From positions 1 to 36,265 of the forward strand of contig JAKEET010000090.1 in assembly GCA_022616435.1 (NCBI GenBank): 36,265 nucleotides of DNA, in the 5' to 3' direction. A program made the translations under genes and the position numbers. The DNA comes from Gemmataceae bacterium (lineage in GTDB: Bacteria > Planctomycetota > Planctomycetia > Gemmatales > Gemmataceae). Shown here piece after piece: positions 8,417 to 16,116 of the stretch. Position 1 is the first letter of the stretch, and every line of letters begins with the position of its first letter. Below the pieces are notes generated by a model that saw nothing but the letters and a program-made list of their open reading frames with translations, searched no databases and was not told where the DNA came from.

Positions 8417-8869
8417 TCAGCGGGCGTACCAGTAGCTCGGTGCGCCGTAATTCGGTGCGCCGTAACTCGGAGCGCCGAAACTCGGCGCACCGTAACTCGG
8501 CGCGCCGTAATTCGGCGCGGCGTGGGAGAAGCTTGCGGGGTGAACCGCGGGCGCCGAGCCGAAGCTGTGGGTGACGTTCGGTCCCGGCGCGGCCTGGCGC
8601 GGCATGGACGTCGGTTGAGCCGCCGGCGGAAACTGGGCCGGCCAGTGCGGGTAGACCGTGCCGGAGGCGGGCGCCATGCCGTGCCCGCCTTGCGGGAAGT
8701 ACGCCCACCACGGGGCCGTGGGCTCAGGATGTTCGGTCGAAGTAATCTTGAGACGCATGCTGAAATGGACTTTGAAGGGGGGAAGGCAGATCCCCTCGGC
8801 GTGCGCAGGTTGGGCCCAGGCGAAGGCGCCCAGACTCAGCGCCGCCAGCCCCAGGCGCGTGATTCTCAT
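8417..8869 (-). CDS. Small secreted protein with Gly-Ala-Pro-Tyr repeats
   Basis: I do not recognise the family. The 150-residue precursor begins with a clear signal peptide of about 25 residues ending in AHA. The mature part is rich in Pro, Ala, Ser and His, with a two-cysteine-free middle. It ends in a repeat region of five 15-base units encoding GAP[S/N][Y/F]-type pentapeptides, then YWYAR. The start ATG at 8869 is chosen because the signal peptide begins there. A Gly/Tyr-rich repeat tail suggests a surface or matrix protein, but that is inference. It shares its overall design with the neighbouring His/Tyr-rich secreted protein and is followed by a strong terminator. Confidence 0.7.
   Translation of the reverse strand: MRITRLGLAALSLGAFAWAQPAHAEGICLPPFKVHFSMRLKITSTEHPEPTAPWWAYFPQGGHGMAPASGTVYPHWPAQFPPAAQPTSMPRQAAPGPNVTHSFGSAPAVHPASFSHAAPNYGAPSYGAPSFGAPSYGAPNYGAPSYWYAR
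8445..8519 (-). repeat. Five tandem 15-base repeats in the small secreted protein gene
   Basis: Five 15-base units at 8445, 8460, 8475, 8490 and 8505 differ at a few positions and encode the GAP[S/N][Y/F] repeats. A sixth degenerate unit may precede 8445. Confidence 0.9.
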
Positions 8870-8904
8870 GTGCGGCGTCCAAAAAGGAGTTTGTGCAAAC
8901 AAGA

Positions 8905-8946
8905 GTTTGGCCGGGCGGCATGACCGGTCATGCCGCCCAGCCAAAC
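8905..8946. repeat. 42-base near-perfect palindrome
   Basis: Bases 8913-8938 are a perfect 26-base palindrome. It extends on each side by a single mismatch (8912/8939) and seven further paired bases, so both arms total 21 bases. It lies between the two small secreted protein genes. It may act as a loopless terminator or processing hairpin for the gene at 9039-9533, or as a protein-binding site. Confidence 0.75.
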
Positions 8947-9038
8947 CATGCGCCACGAACGCCGCGCGGGCTACCGAATCGTCGCGGCGAACCTGCCGGG
9001 CGGCGGAACCGCGATGTCTCGACCTGCATCATCGGCAG

Positions 9039-9533
9039 TTATCGATCAAAGGTCATGCTCGGCGCGTGGTAGTAGCTCGGGTAGCCGTAGTTCGCCGGGT
9101 AGTGGTAATGCTGCGGGTAATAGTACGTCGCCGCGGGATGGTTCGATTGATGCTGCTGAGGGTAATAACTCACCGGATGGTAGTACGAATAGCCGAGGCT
9201 CGGATAACCCCATTGCAAGTTGACTTCTTCCCGCTTGCGGTCGCCGCGGCGTTCCGGCTGCGGCGGGAACGGCTCGGCGTCCGCCGCCGGCGCCGCCGGC
9301 GCGTGATTGGCATGCCCCGGCATGACCGCGATGTAGTCGCCGTCGTGATGGCCGAAGCAATCGCCGCCGTGATGCCCGTGGCCGCAGCCCCAGGCGAACC
9401 AGTGACTGCCGCTGTACTCGAAGTTCAGGTTGAAGCACAGGCCCAGGTTGAACTTGAAGTTTGCGGCCGCTTGTTGTGTCGGCACGCCGGCGAGCGCCAG
9501 CGCCAGCGCGCCCATGCCCAAGAATCGCTTCAT
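9039..9533 (-). CDS. Small secreted His/Tyr-rich protein
   Basis: I do not recognise the family. The 164-residue precursor starts with a typical signal peptide of about 23 residues (MKRFLG followed by an Ala/Leu core, cleavage near AAA-NF). The mature part has two Cys in a Gly/His cluster (GCGHGHHGGDCFGHHDGD), which could bind metal. A Pro/Arg-rich middle follows, then a tail dominated by Tyr, His, Pro and Gln (for example YYHPVSYYP). The start ATG at 9533 is preceded by GAGG at a suitable distance. Its design resembles the adjacent GAPSY-repeat protein; both may be structural or metal-binding exported proteins. Confidence 0.7.
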   Translation of the reverse strand: MKRFLGMGALALALAGVPTQQAAANFKFNLGLCFNLNFEYSGSHWFAWGCGHGHHGGDCFGHHDGDYIAVMPGHANHAPAAPAADAEPFPPQPERRGDRKREEVNLQWGYPSLGYSYYHPVSYYPQQHQSNHPAATYYYPQHYHYPANYGYPSYYHAPSMTFDR

Positions 9534-9983
9534 GTCCTCTTCTCGTGTGATGGATGCGGGCGCCGTCCTCGCCATGGAAGAACTCATCGGAGCCCTCAGG
9601 CCAAGCATGCGCCGTGAAGGCCGCGCCGATTGGAATTCCCCCGCGAATGGCGTCGAAAACAGCGAGGCTGCGGCGCTTTCCACGGCACGAGCCGCGATCT
9701 TCCCGGAGTGCGCGAATTCCGCTCAAGTTCCGATGTTTGCGCCTTGCGCTTGCGCGCTGCGATCGGCAAGCCCGTTCCACAACTTGACAAATTCGCGCCG
9801 ATTCGCGGCGAATCCTCTTGCACCGCGGCGGAGGCGGCAGTCAGTCCGCCTTTTTTCGTTTGAATCTCGGCTCCGCATCGGTTAATGTCGGAGCATCTCT
9901 TCCCAGTTCCATCGCATCCCCGTTTCAGGGCCTTGCGGGCCCGAGCCTTGCAGGCCCGGCGACGGCCGATTCCAGGGTGGACC
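9534..9983. other. 450-base divergent intergenic region
   Basis: This gap separates the minus-strand secreted protein gene from the plus-strand protease gene and must hold promoters for both. A TTGACA at 9784-9789 is a possible -35 element for the plus strand, without a convincing -10 at the right distance. An in-frame ATG at 9885 could extend the protease by 33 residues, but that extension is Arg-rich and precedes the conserved zinc ribbon. I see no RNA gene here. Confidence 0.4.
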
Positions 9984-12722
9984 ATGTGGCATGTCGAATG
10001 TCCCGAGTGCGCCAAGCCGCTCAAAGTGGCTAGCGACCGCGCCGGCAAGTCGATCCGTTGCCCGGGCTGCAAGCATGTGTGGACCCTGCCGGACCACGCC
10101 GGCGGCGAACCGAGCGCCATTCAGACCGCTCCCGTGCGGACGCCGCCGAAGTCCGGACCCGAGGCGTCGCGGCGCGCGCCGCCGGCCGGGCGCGCCGGCA
10201 AGGAGTACGACCCCGACGAGGACGATCGCGATGGTGATCGCGAGGATGATCGAGACGACGAACGCGGCTACGATGATGACGAAGCGCCGAGCGCGCGGCG
10301 TCGGCGCCAGGGGCGGCGCCGGCCGGTGGACGCGCGCGAGCCGCGCGGCAAGCTGGTATGGATCCTCGCGGCCGCGACGGTGTTGCCGGGCGTGGCCATC
10401 CTGGGTGTGGTGGGCTATTTCCTGATCAAGGGCGACGGCACGCAGCCGGCGCCCCCGGTTGCGGAAGGGGCAAGGCCGCCGGGGTTGGCGATCCCGCCGC
10501 CCCCGCCGCCGCCTCCGCTCAACCGGGGCGCGCCGGTGGGACCGGCGCCGGTGCAGCCGCCGCCGGCCGCCGCGCCGGCCAACGTCGATCCGGAGACGGT
10601 CCAGCGCGTCAAGCGCGCCACCGTGTACCTGCGCGTGACGTTGCGCACCGGCCATGTTTCGGAAGGGACCGGCTTCCTGGCGCTCGAGCCCGGATTGGTG
10701 CTCACCAACGCCCACGTTGTCGGCATGAAGAACTCCGATCAACCCCCGTCGAGCGTGCAAGTCAGCATTCATAGCGGCGAGCCGGAGGAAATGCGCCTGA
10801 ACGCCCAGGTGCTCGGCGCCGACGGCAGCCGCGACCTGGCCCTGCTGCGCATCACCGGCGCGCCGGGCCGGCTGCCCGAGCCGCTTCCCCTGGAATCCGC
10901 CGCCACGCTCACCGAGCTGCAGAAGGTGTACATCTTCGGCTTCCCGTTCGGCGCGAACCTCGGCAAGAACATCACCGTCAGCGAATCGTCGGTGTCGTCG
11001 CTGCGCAAGGACGCGACCGGCGCCATCACGCAAGTCCAGGTCAACGGCGGCATGCACCAGGGCAACTCGGGAGGCCCGGTCGTCGATTCCCGCGGCGTCG
11101 TCGTCGGCGTTGCCGTGGCGATCATCCAGGGGACGCAGATTAACTTCGCCGTGCCTTCCGATCATGTCACGCACTTGACCGAGGGGCGGGTGCGCGACCT
11201 GGACGTCGGCGTCGCCTACTCCGAGGGCGACGCCGTCAAATTGCCGGTGCGCGTGGCCTGCCTCGATCCACTGGCGCGCCTGACCGACGTGCAGCTCGAG
11301 ATGTGGACCGGCCAGCCTGGTCCGGCACGGCCCGACGGCCAGGCGGTCGCTTACCCGGGCGACGGCCCCCGGCAGACCGTGAACCTGGAGTACAAGAACG
11401 GCAGCGCCCAGGCCGTGATCGACGTGCCTGCCCTGGAGGCGGGCACGGCGCTGTGGCTGCAACCGATCGCCGTCCGGCCTCAAGACGTTCGGGCGCCGGG
11501 AACCGCGGTGACGGTCGCCGACGCCGTGCGGCAGCCGGTGCAGCGGGCGCCGACCACATTCCGGCTCAGCCATGCCGAGCATCCCGAGCGCACGCTGCGG
11601 ATCAAGAACTCCCGCGTCGTCAAGATCGTCAAGGACAACCAGCCGCAAACCATCGGTCAAGTGCTCGACGCCAACTTGCTGGAGGTGCTGGACGCCAAGC
11701 CCGGCGGCATCAACGTGGCGCTGCACGCGGGCGACATCCGTTCGCAGCGGGTGGTGGCCGGCAAGACGCTGCCGAATTTCAACACTCACCCGCAAGAGAT
11801 CGTCAAGAAGCTGCCGTTCATGTTTGCCCTCGAGTCGCGCGGCGGGCTCCGGATGCGCCACCATCCCGGCGAGCTGCAGCGGCTGCCGCTGCCATGGCGG
11901 TTTCTCTGCGAGGACCTGTTCAACACCATCGCCAATGGCTTCGAAGCCACGTCGCTCACGGTGCCGCAGCGGGACATGAAGCCGCACGAAACCTGGACAG
12001 CCCAGACGCCGTTGCTCGCGACCGTCAAGGGCATCATCCAGATGGCCGACCTGAAAGTCACGTGCCGTTACGAAGGTCGCCGGCAGGAGGATGGCCGCGC
12101 GGTCGCCTTCATCGGCGTCTCGGGCCACATTTATGCGCGGAATCCGCTGACGCCGGCGGCGGCCGGGCGGGTGCGCGGCTACCTGGTGTTCGATCTGGAT
12201 CGGGGGCTGGTGGCCGAGGCCGCGTTGACGATCCTGTCCGAGGCCGGCGCCGGACCGATGGTCGTATACAGCGAGTCCACGTACGAATTGACCCGCGACG
12301 TGGGCAACCCGCACAAGATCGCCCGCCTCAAGCCCGGCACGCCCTTGCCGATCGACCCGAGCCTGATCGCGCCGGTCGCCAAGGGCAAAGTGCTGCTCGA
12401 CGTCCAGGGGACGGTGATGATGGGCGATCCGGTCGCCAAGCTGGCGCCGTTCGGGCGCTTCAAGGTCCACACGATCGCGCTCAAGGCGGGCGTGCGGTAC
12501 GTGATCGAGATGGGCGGCGCCGTGCCGCTGCAGTTCGATCCGTTCCTCCGCCTCGAGGACGCCAAGGGCCAGGAGCTCGCCGTCGACGACGACAGCGGCG
12601 GCAACTTGAACTCGCGCATCGTCTACACACCGAAAACGGACGGCGATTACCGAATCATCGCCACCGTGTTCGAACCGCAGCAACTTGGAGCGTACACGCT
12701 GACGGTGGCGGAGGCGAAGTAG
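9984..12722 (+). CDS. Zinc-ribbon, membrane-anchored HtrA-like serine protease
   Basis: The 912-residue product combines several modules. A zinc ribbon with two CPxC pairs lies at about 6-30. An acidic then basic linker follows, a transmembrane helix at about 124-148, and a proline-rich stretch at about 160-195. The trypsin-like S1C domain has His244 (TNAHVV), Asp284 (RDLALL) and Ser362 (GNSGGP), the complete triad. A long region of unknown fold follows. The last ~95 residues resemble a PPC-type beta-sandwich (FDPFLRLEDAKG, TDGDYRII). No PDZ domain is evident. ATG 9984 is preceded by AGGGTGG and begins the zinc ribbon directly. The ribbon is probably cytoplasmic and the protease exported, so it may act in envelope protein quality control. 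Confidence 0.85.
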   Translation: MWHVECPECAKPLKVASDRAGKSIRCPGCKHVWTLPDHAGGEPSAIQTAPVRTPPKSGPEASRRAPPAGRAGKEYDPDEDDRDGDREDDRDDERGYDDDEAPSARRRRQGRRRPVDAREPRGKLVWILAAATVLPGVAILGVVGYFLIKGDGTQPAPPVAEGARPPGLAIPPPPPPPPLNRGAPVGPAPVQPPPAAAPANVDPETVQRVKRATVYLRVTLRTGHVSEGTGFLALEPGLVLTNAHVVGMKNSDQPPSSVQVSIHSGEPEEMRLNAQVLGADGSRDLALLRITGAPGRLPEPLPLESAATLTELQKVYIFGFPFGANLGKNITVSESSVSSLRKDATGAITQVQVNGGMHQGNSGGPVVDSRGVVVGVAVAIIQGTQINFAVPSDHVTHLTEGRVRDLDVGVAYSEGDAVKLPVRVACLDPLARLTDVQLEMWTGQPGPARPDGQAVAYPGDGPRQTVNLEYKNGSAQAVIDVPALEAGTALWLQPIAVRPQDVRAPGTAVTVADAVRQPVQRAPTTFRLSHAEHPERTLRIKNSRVVKIVKDNQPQTIGQVLDANLLEVLDAKPGGINVALHAGDIRSQRVVAGKTLPNFNTHPQEIVKKLPFMFALESRGGLRMRHHPGELQRLPLPWRFLCEDLFNTIANGFEATSLTVPQRDMKPHETWTAQTPLLATVKGIIQMADLKVTCRYEGRRQEDGRAVAFIGVSGHIYARNPLTPAAAGRVRGYLVFDLDRGLVAEAALTILSEAGAGPMVVYSESTYELTRDVGNPHKIARLKPGTPLPIDPSLIAPVAKGKVLLDVQGTVMMGDPVAKLAPFGRFKVHTIALKAGVRYVIEMGGAVPLQFDPFLRLEDAKGQELAVDDDSGGNLNSRIVYTPKTDGDYRIIATVFEPQQLGAYTLTVAEAK

Positions 12723-12832
12723 GGGGGAGATCGGCTTGATTGAATCCCGTGGCCGCGATCGCGGTCGGTCTTGACGCTGTCCGCCGGACCCATTACCCTT
12801 CTGGCAGTTGCTACTCGTTCTCCAGTCTGGAA

Positions 12833-15169
12833 ATGCGACTTTCCATGAAGCCCGTCTACCTGGGCGTTTTCGCTGCGTTCGATTGGGATGCACACGCCTG
12901 GTGGCTGATCCCGCTCCTCGTCCTCGCGGGCCTCGCCTTGATTGTGGTGTTTCGGTATCCCATTTTCGTCCGCTTCCCGCTGTGGGTGCTGCGGCACACG
13001 TTTTACCGGATCTACGTCCACGGCGCCGAGCACGTGCCGGCCACCGGGCCCGTCTTGTTCGTCAGCAACCACGTGAGCTGGCTCGACGCCCTGCTGATCC
13101 TCGCCGCCCAGCGCCGCCGGGTCCGCTTCCTCATCTGGGCGCCGTTCCTCGGCGTGCCGTTCCTGCGCTGGTTCCTGCGCCTGGTCCGGGTCATCCCGAT
13201 CGACGGCACCGCCGGGCCGCGGGCCATCATTCAGGCGCTGCGCATGGCGAGCGAGGCGCTGGCCAAGGGGGACGCGGTCTGCATCTTCGCCGAAGGGGGC
13301 ATCACCCGCACCGGCTTCATGCTGCCGTTTCAGCGCGGCTTCGAGCAGATCGTCAAGCGCCAGCCGGCGCCGATCGTCCCGGTCTGCCTCGATCACGTCT
13401 GGGGGAGCATCTTCAGCTATCGCGGCGGCCGCTTCTTCTGGAAATGGCCCAAGCGCATCCCGTACCGTGTCTACGTGAGCTTCGGCCAGCCGTTGCCGCC
13501 CACCGCCGACGCGTTCACGGTGCATCAGACGATCCAGAAGCTGTCGGCCGAGTCCGCCATTCGCCGGGCCCCGCAGCGGCGGGCGGTGCATCGCCAGTTC
13601 CTCCGCCTGGCGGTCCGGCATCCGTTCCGGCCGTGCATGATCGATCCGAACGCCCCCAAGCCGCTGCTGAAATACGGCGAAGCCCTGGTCGGCGTCAAGC
13701 TGCTCAACAAGCGGCTCAAGCCGCTCTTGGGCGACAATCCCATGGTGGGCGTCTGGTTGCCGCCGAGCACGGCCGGGGCCGCCGCCAACATCTGCCTGGC
13801 GTTCCTGGGCAAGACGTCGGTCAACCTCAACTACACGGCCACCACCGCGCTCAACCAGTCGGCGCTGCGCCAGTGCAACGTCCGCCACGTGCTCACGTCC
13901 CGGCTGTTCACGCACAAGGTGCCGCTCGATCCCGGGCCGGGGGTGGAGCTGGTCTATCTCGAAGACTTCCGCAAGCAGATCAGCAAGTGGGAGCGGATTC
14001 GCTCGTTCCTGGCGGTGCTGCTGTTGCCGGGCTGGATGCAGGAGAGCTTGCTCGGCCTGCGCCGCCAGGGGGGCGACCAGATCGCGACGGTGATCTTCTC
14101 GAGCGGCTCGACCGGCGAACCCAAGGGCGTGGTGCTGACCCACGCCAACGTCGCGGCGAACTGCGAGTCGGTGACTCAGGCCATTGATCCGACGCCGAAG
14201 GACCGGCTGCTGGGCATCCTGCCGTTCTTTCATTCCTTCGGGTACACGGTGACCTTGTGGGTGCCGTTGCAGGTCGGGGCGTCGATCATCTACTATCCCA
14301 ATCCGCTGCAGGCTCGCGAGATCGGCGAACTGTGCAAGAAACACGAGGCGACGATCTTCCTGTCGACGCCGACGTTCCTGCGGTCGTACATCAAGCGCTG
14401 CGACGCCGGCGATTTCGCCACGGTGCGGATCCTCGTGTGCGGCGCCGAGAAGCTGCCGCCCAGCGTGGCCAAGGGCTTTCAGGAGAAGTTCAAGGTCACC
14501 CCGCTGGAGGGCTACGGCTGCACCGAGCTGTCGCCGGTGGCGTGCGTCAACGTCCCCGACTGGCAGCAGGGCAACCAGCGCCAGCTCGGCAACAAGCTGG
14601 GGACGATCGGACAGCCGATTCCCGGCGTGGCGGCCCGCATCGTCCACCGCGAGAACGGCAAGCCGTTGCCGCCCAACGAGGAGGGCTCGCTGCAGATCTT
14701 CGGCGCCAACGTGATGAAGGGCTACCTCGGCCGCGACGACTTGACCCAGAAGAAAATCGTCGACGGCGGCTGGTACATCACCGGCGACCTGGCGACCATG
14801 GACGAGGACGGCTTCGTCACCATCACCGGCCGCGAAGAGCGCTTCGCCAAGGTCGGCGGCGAGATGGTCCCGCTGGAGAAAGTCGAGGAGGAACTGCACA
14901 CGGTGCTGGAAAGCAGCGAGCGCGTCCTGGCCGTGACCGCCATTCCCGACACCAAGAAAGGCGAGCGCCTGGTCGTGCTGCACCTGCCGTTGCCGGTCGG
15001 CGTCCAGGAAGTGTGGAAGCGTCTCAACGACCGCGGCCTGCCGAACCTGTACGTCCCCAGCCAGCGGGACTTCTTCCAGGTGACCGAGCTTCCCATCCTC
15101 GGCAGCGGCAAGCTGGACATCAGGAAATGCAAGGAGAAGGCGCTGGAAGTCGCCGGCTCGGGGGAGTAA
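12833..15169 (+). CDS. aas: Acyltransferase / acyl-ACP synthetase fusion (Aas-like)
   Basis: The 778-residue product joins two enzymes as in E. coli Aas, which re-acylates lysophospholipids at the inner membrane. A membrane segment is at about 19-38. The LPLAT acyltransferase domain has the HX4D motif (H80, D85, NHVSWLD) and a FAEGGITRTG block. From about residue 290 an AMP-forming ligase domain carries FSSGSTGEPKGVVLTH, YGCTELSP, and YITGDLATMDEDGFVTITGREERFAKVGGEMV-type signatures, here split over about 560-690. ATG 12833 is chosen; ATG 12845 is equally plausible and the ribosome site is weak for both. It lies 110 bases after the protease gene on the same strand. Confidence 0.9.
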   Translation: MRLSMKPVYLGVFAAFDWDAHAWWLIPLLVLAGLALIVVFRYPIFVRFPLWVLRHTFYRIYVHGAEHVPATGPVLFVSNHVSWLDALLILAAQRRRVRFLIWAPFLGVPFLRWFLRLVRVIPIDGTAGPRAIIQALRMASEALAKGDAVCIFAEGGITRTGFMLPFQRGFEQIVKRQPAPIVPVCLDHVWGSIFSYRGGRFFWKWPKRIPYRVYVSFGQPLPPTADAFTVHQTIQKLSAESAIRRAPQRRAVHRQFLRLAVRHPFRPCMIDPNAPKPLLKYGEALVGVKLLNKRLKPLLGDNPMVGVWLPPSTAGAAANICLAFLGKTSVNLNYTATTALNQSALRQCNVRHVLTSRLFTHKVPLDPGPGVELVYLEDFRKQISKWERIRSFLAVLLLPGWMQESLLGLRRQGGDQIATVIFSSGSTGEPKGVVLTHANVAANCESVTQAIDPTPKDRLLGILPFFHSFGYTVTLWVPLQVGASIIYYPNPLQAREIGELCKKHEATIFLSTPTFLRSYIKRCDAGDFATVRILVCGAEKLPPSVAKGFQEKFKVTPLEGYGCTELSPVACVNVPDWQQGNQRQLGNKLGTIGQPIPGVAARIVHRENGKPLPPNEEGSLQIFGANVMKGYLGRDDLTQKKIVDGGWYITGDLATMDEDGFVTITGREERFAKVGGEMVPLEKVEEELHTVLESSERVLAVTAIPDTKKGERLVVLHLPLPVGVQEVWKRLNDRGLPNLYVPSQRDFFQVTELPILGSGKLDIRKCKEKALEVAGSGE

Positions 15170-15172
15170 CAC

Positions 15173-15289
15173 ACCGGCGAGCGGCGCGGCGTCAGCCCGC
15201 CGTGTGATGCGGCCAGCGGCGCGGCGTCAGCCCGCCGTGTCCGGCGGTCACCCGAAACACGTCGGGCTCACGCCGCGGCGCTCGCCGGT
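15173..15289. repeat. Second palindromic repeat family: two direct and one inverted copy
   Basis: A 33-base unit at 15173-15205 recurs as a partial direct copy at 15212-15240 and as an inverted copy at 15257-15289. The first unit and the reverse complement of the last match at 30 of 33 positions. The core GCGGCGTCAGCCCG is unrelated to the REP palindrome elsewhere in this window. The cluster fills the aas-trmJ gap and could fold into a long hairpin in the mRNA. Confidence 0.85.
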
Positions 15290-15300
15290 TGCGAATTGCC

Positions 15301-16116
15301 ATGGCTCTGCAACATTGCCGCGTCGTCCTGGTCCGCACCCACTATCCCGGCAACCTGGGCGCCACGGCCCGCGTCATGCACAACTTCGGGCTGCGCGACC
15401 TGGTCCTGGTCGCGCCGCACGCCGACGTCCACGACCGCAACGCCCGGCAGCTGTCCACGCACGGCGAGCCGATTCTCGACGCGGCGCGCAGCGTTCCCGA
15501 TCTCGGAGCGGCACTCGCCGACTGCGTGCTGGTGCTGGGCACGTCCGGGCCGACCGGCGGCCTGTTTCGCCGGCAGCCGCTGGGCATGCCGCATGAAGTC
15601 CTGGCACACGCGCTCGAGCCGTTGCGCGGCGGCCACCGCGTGGCGCTGGTCTTCGGTCCGGAGCCGACCGGGCTGGCCAACGACGAGGTCACGCGCTGCC
15701 ATCATCTGATCCATATTCCGACGGCCGACGAGTACGCGTCGCTGAATCTCGCCCAGGCGGTCGCCGTCTGTCTGTATGAGCTGCGCAAGCAATGGCTGGC
15801 CTGTGTCGCTCCCCCGGCAGCGGAGGAAACGCCGGCGACCTTCGCCGAGCAGGAGCACATGTTCGCACAGCTGCGAACCGCCCTGGACGAAATTCACTTC
15901 CTGTACGGCCCGAAGGCCGACGCCCTGATGCACGCGGTCCGGCACCTGCTCGGCAAGGCCCGGCTGAGCGCGATGGAGGTCAACGTGCTGCTGGGATTGG
16001 CCCGGCAAATTCGCTGGTATGTCGCCCACCACCCGCGCACAATGGGGGACAACGAAGCGGGGTACGACGAAGCCGATCAACATCGAGGCGATCAAGAATC
16101 AGGGGGCACGTCATGA
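15301..16116 (+). CDS. trmJ: TrmJ-like tRNA 2'-O-methyltransferase (SpoU family)
   Basis: The 271-residue product is a SPOUT methyltransferase of the TrmJ/TrmH group, which methylates ribose 2'-O at position 32 of tRNAs. The N-terminus VVLVRTHYPGNLGATARVMHNFG is the family's motif 1 region. The SAM-binding knot shows FGPEPTGLANDEV (motif 2) and IPTADEYASLNLAQAVAVCLYEL (motif 3, read in two parts). A helical C-terminal domain of about 90 residues fits TrmJ rather than short TrmL proteins. ATG 15301 is used. The TGA stop overlaps the ATG of the next gene as ATGA. That coupling of a tRNA enzyme with an exported hydrolase is odd and probably reflects compactness rather than shared function. Confidence 0.88.
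   Translation: MALQHCRVVLVRTHYPGNLGATARVMHNFGLRDLVLVAPHADVHDRNARQLSTHGEPILDAARSVPDLGAALADCVLVLGTSGPTGGLFRRQPLGMPHEVLAHALEPLRGGHRVALVFGPEPTGLANDEVTRCHHLIHIPTADEYASLNLAQAVAVCLYELRKQWLACVAPPAAEETPATFAEQEHMFAQLRTALDEIHFLYGPKADALMHAVRHLLGKARLSAMEVNVLLGLARQIRWYVAHHPRTMGDNEAGYDEADQHRGDQESGGTS

Noticed and set aside
9882..12893. Thousand-codon minus-strand frame opposite the protease gene
   Set aside because: The plus strand has the catalytic triad and zinc ribbon; the minus product is Arg/His-rich antisense of GC-rich codons.
12647..15172. Minus-strand frame opposite aas
   Set aside because: No motif is present, while the plus frame has complete acyltransferase and ligase signatures.
15173..15289. 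tRNA gene in the aas-trmJ gap
   Set aside because: The symmetry comes from inverted repeat units; no cloverleaf or TTCGA-type loop is present.
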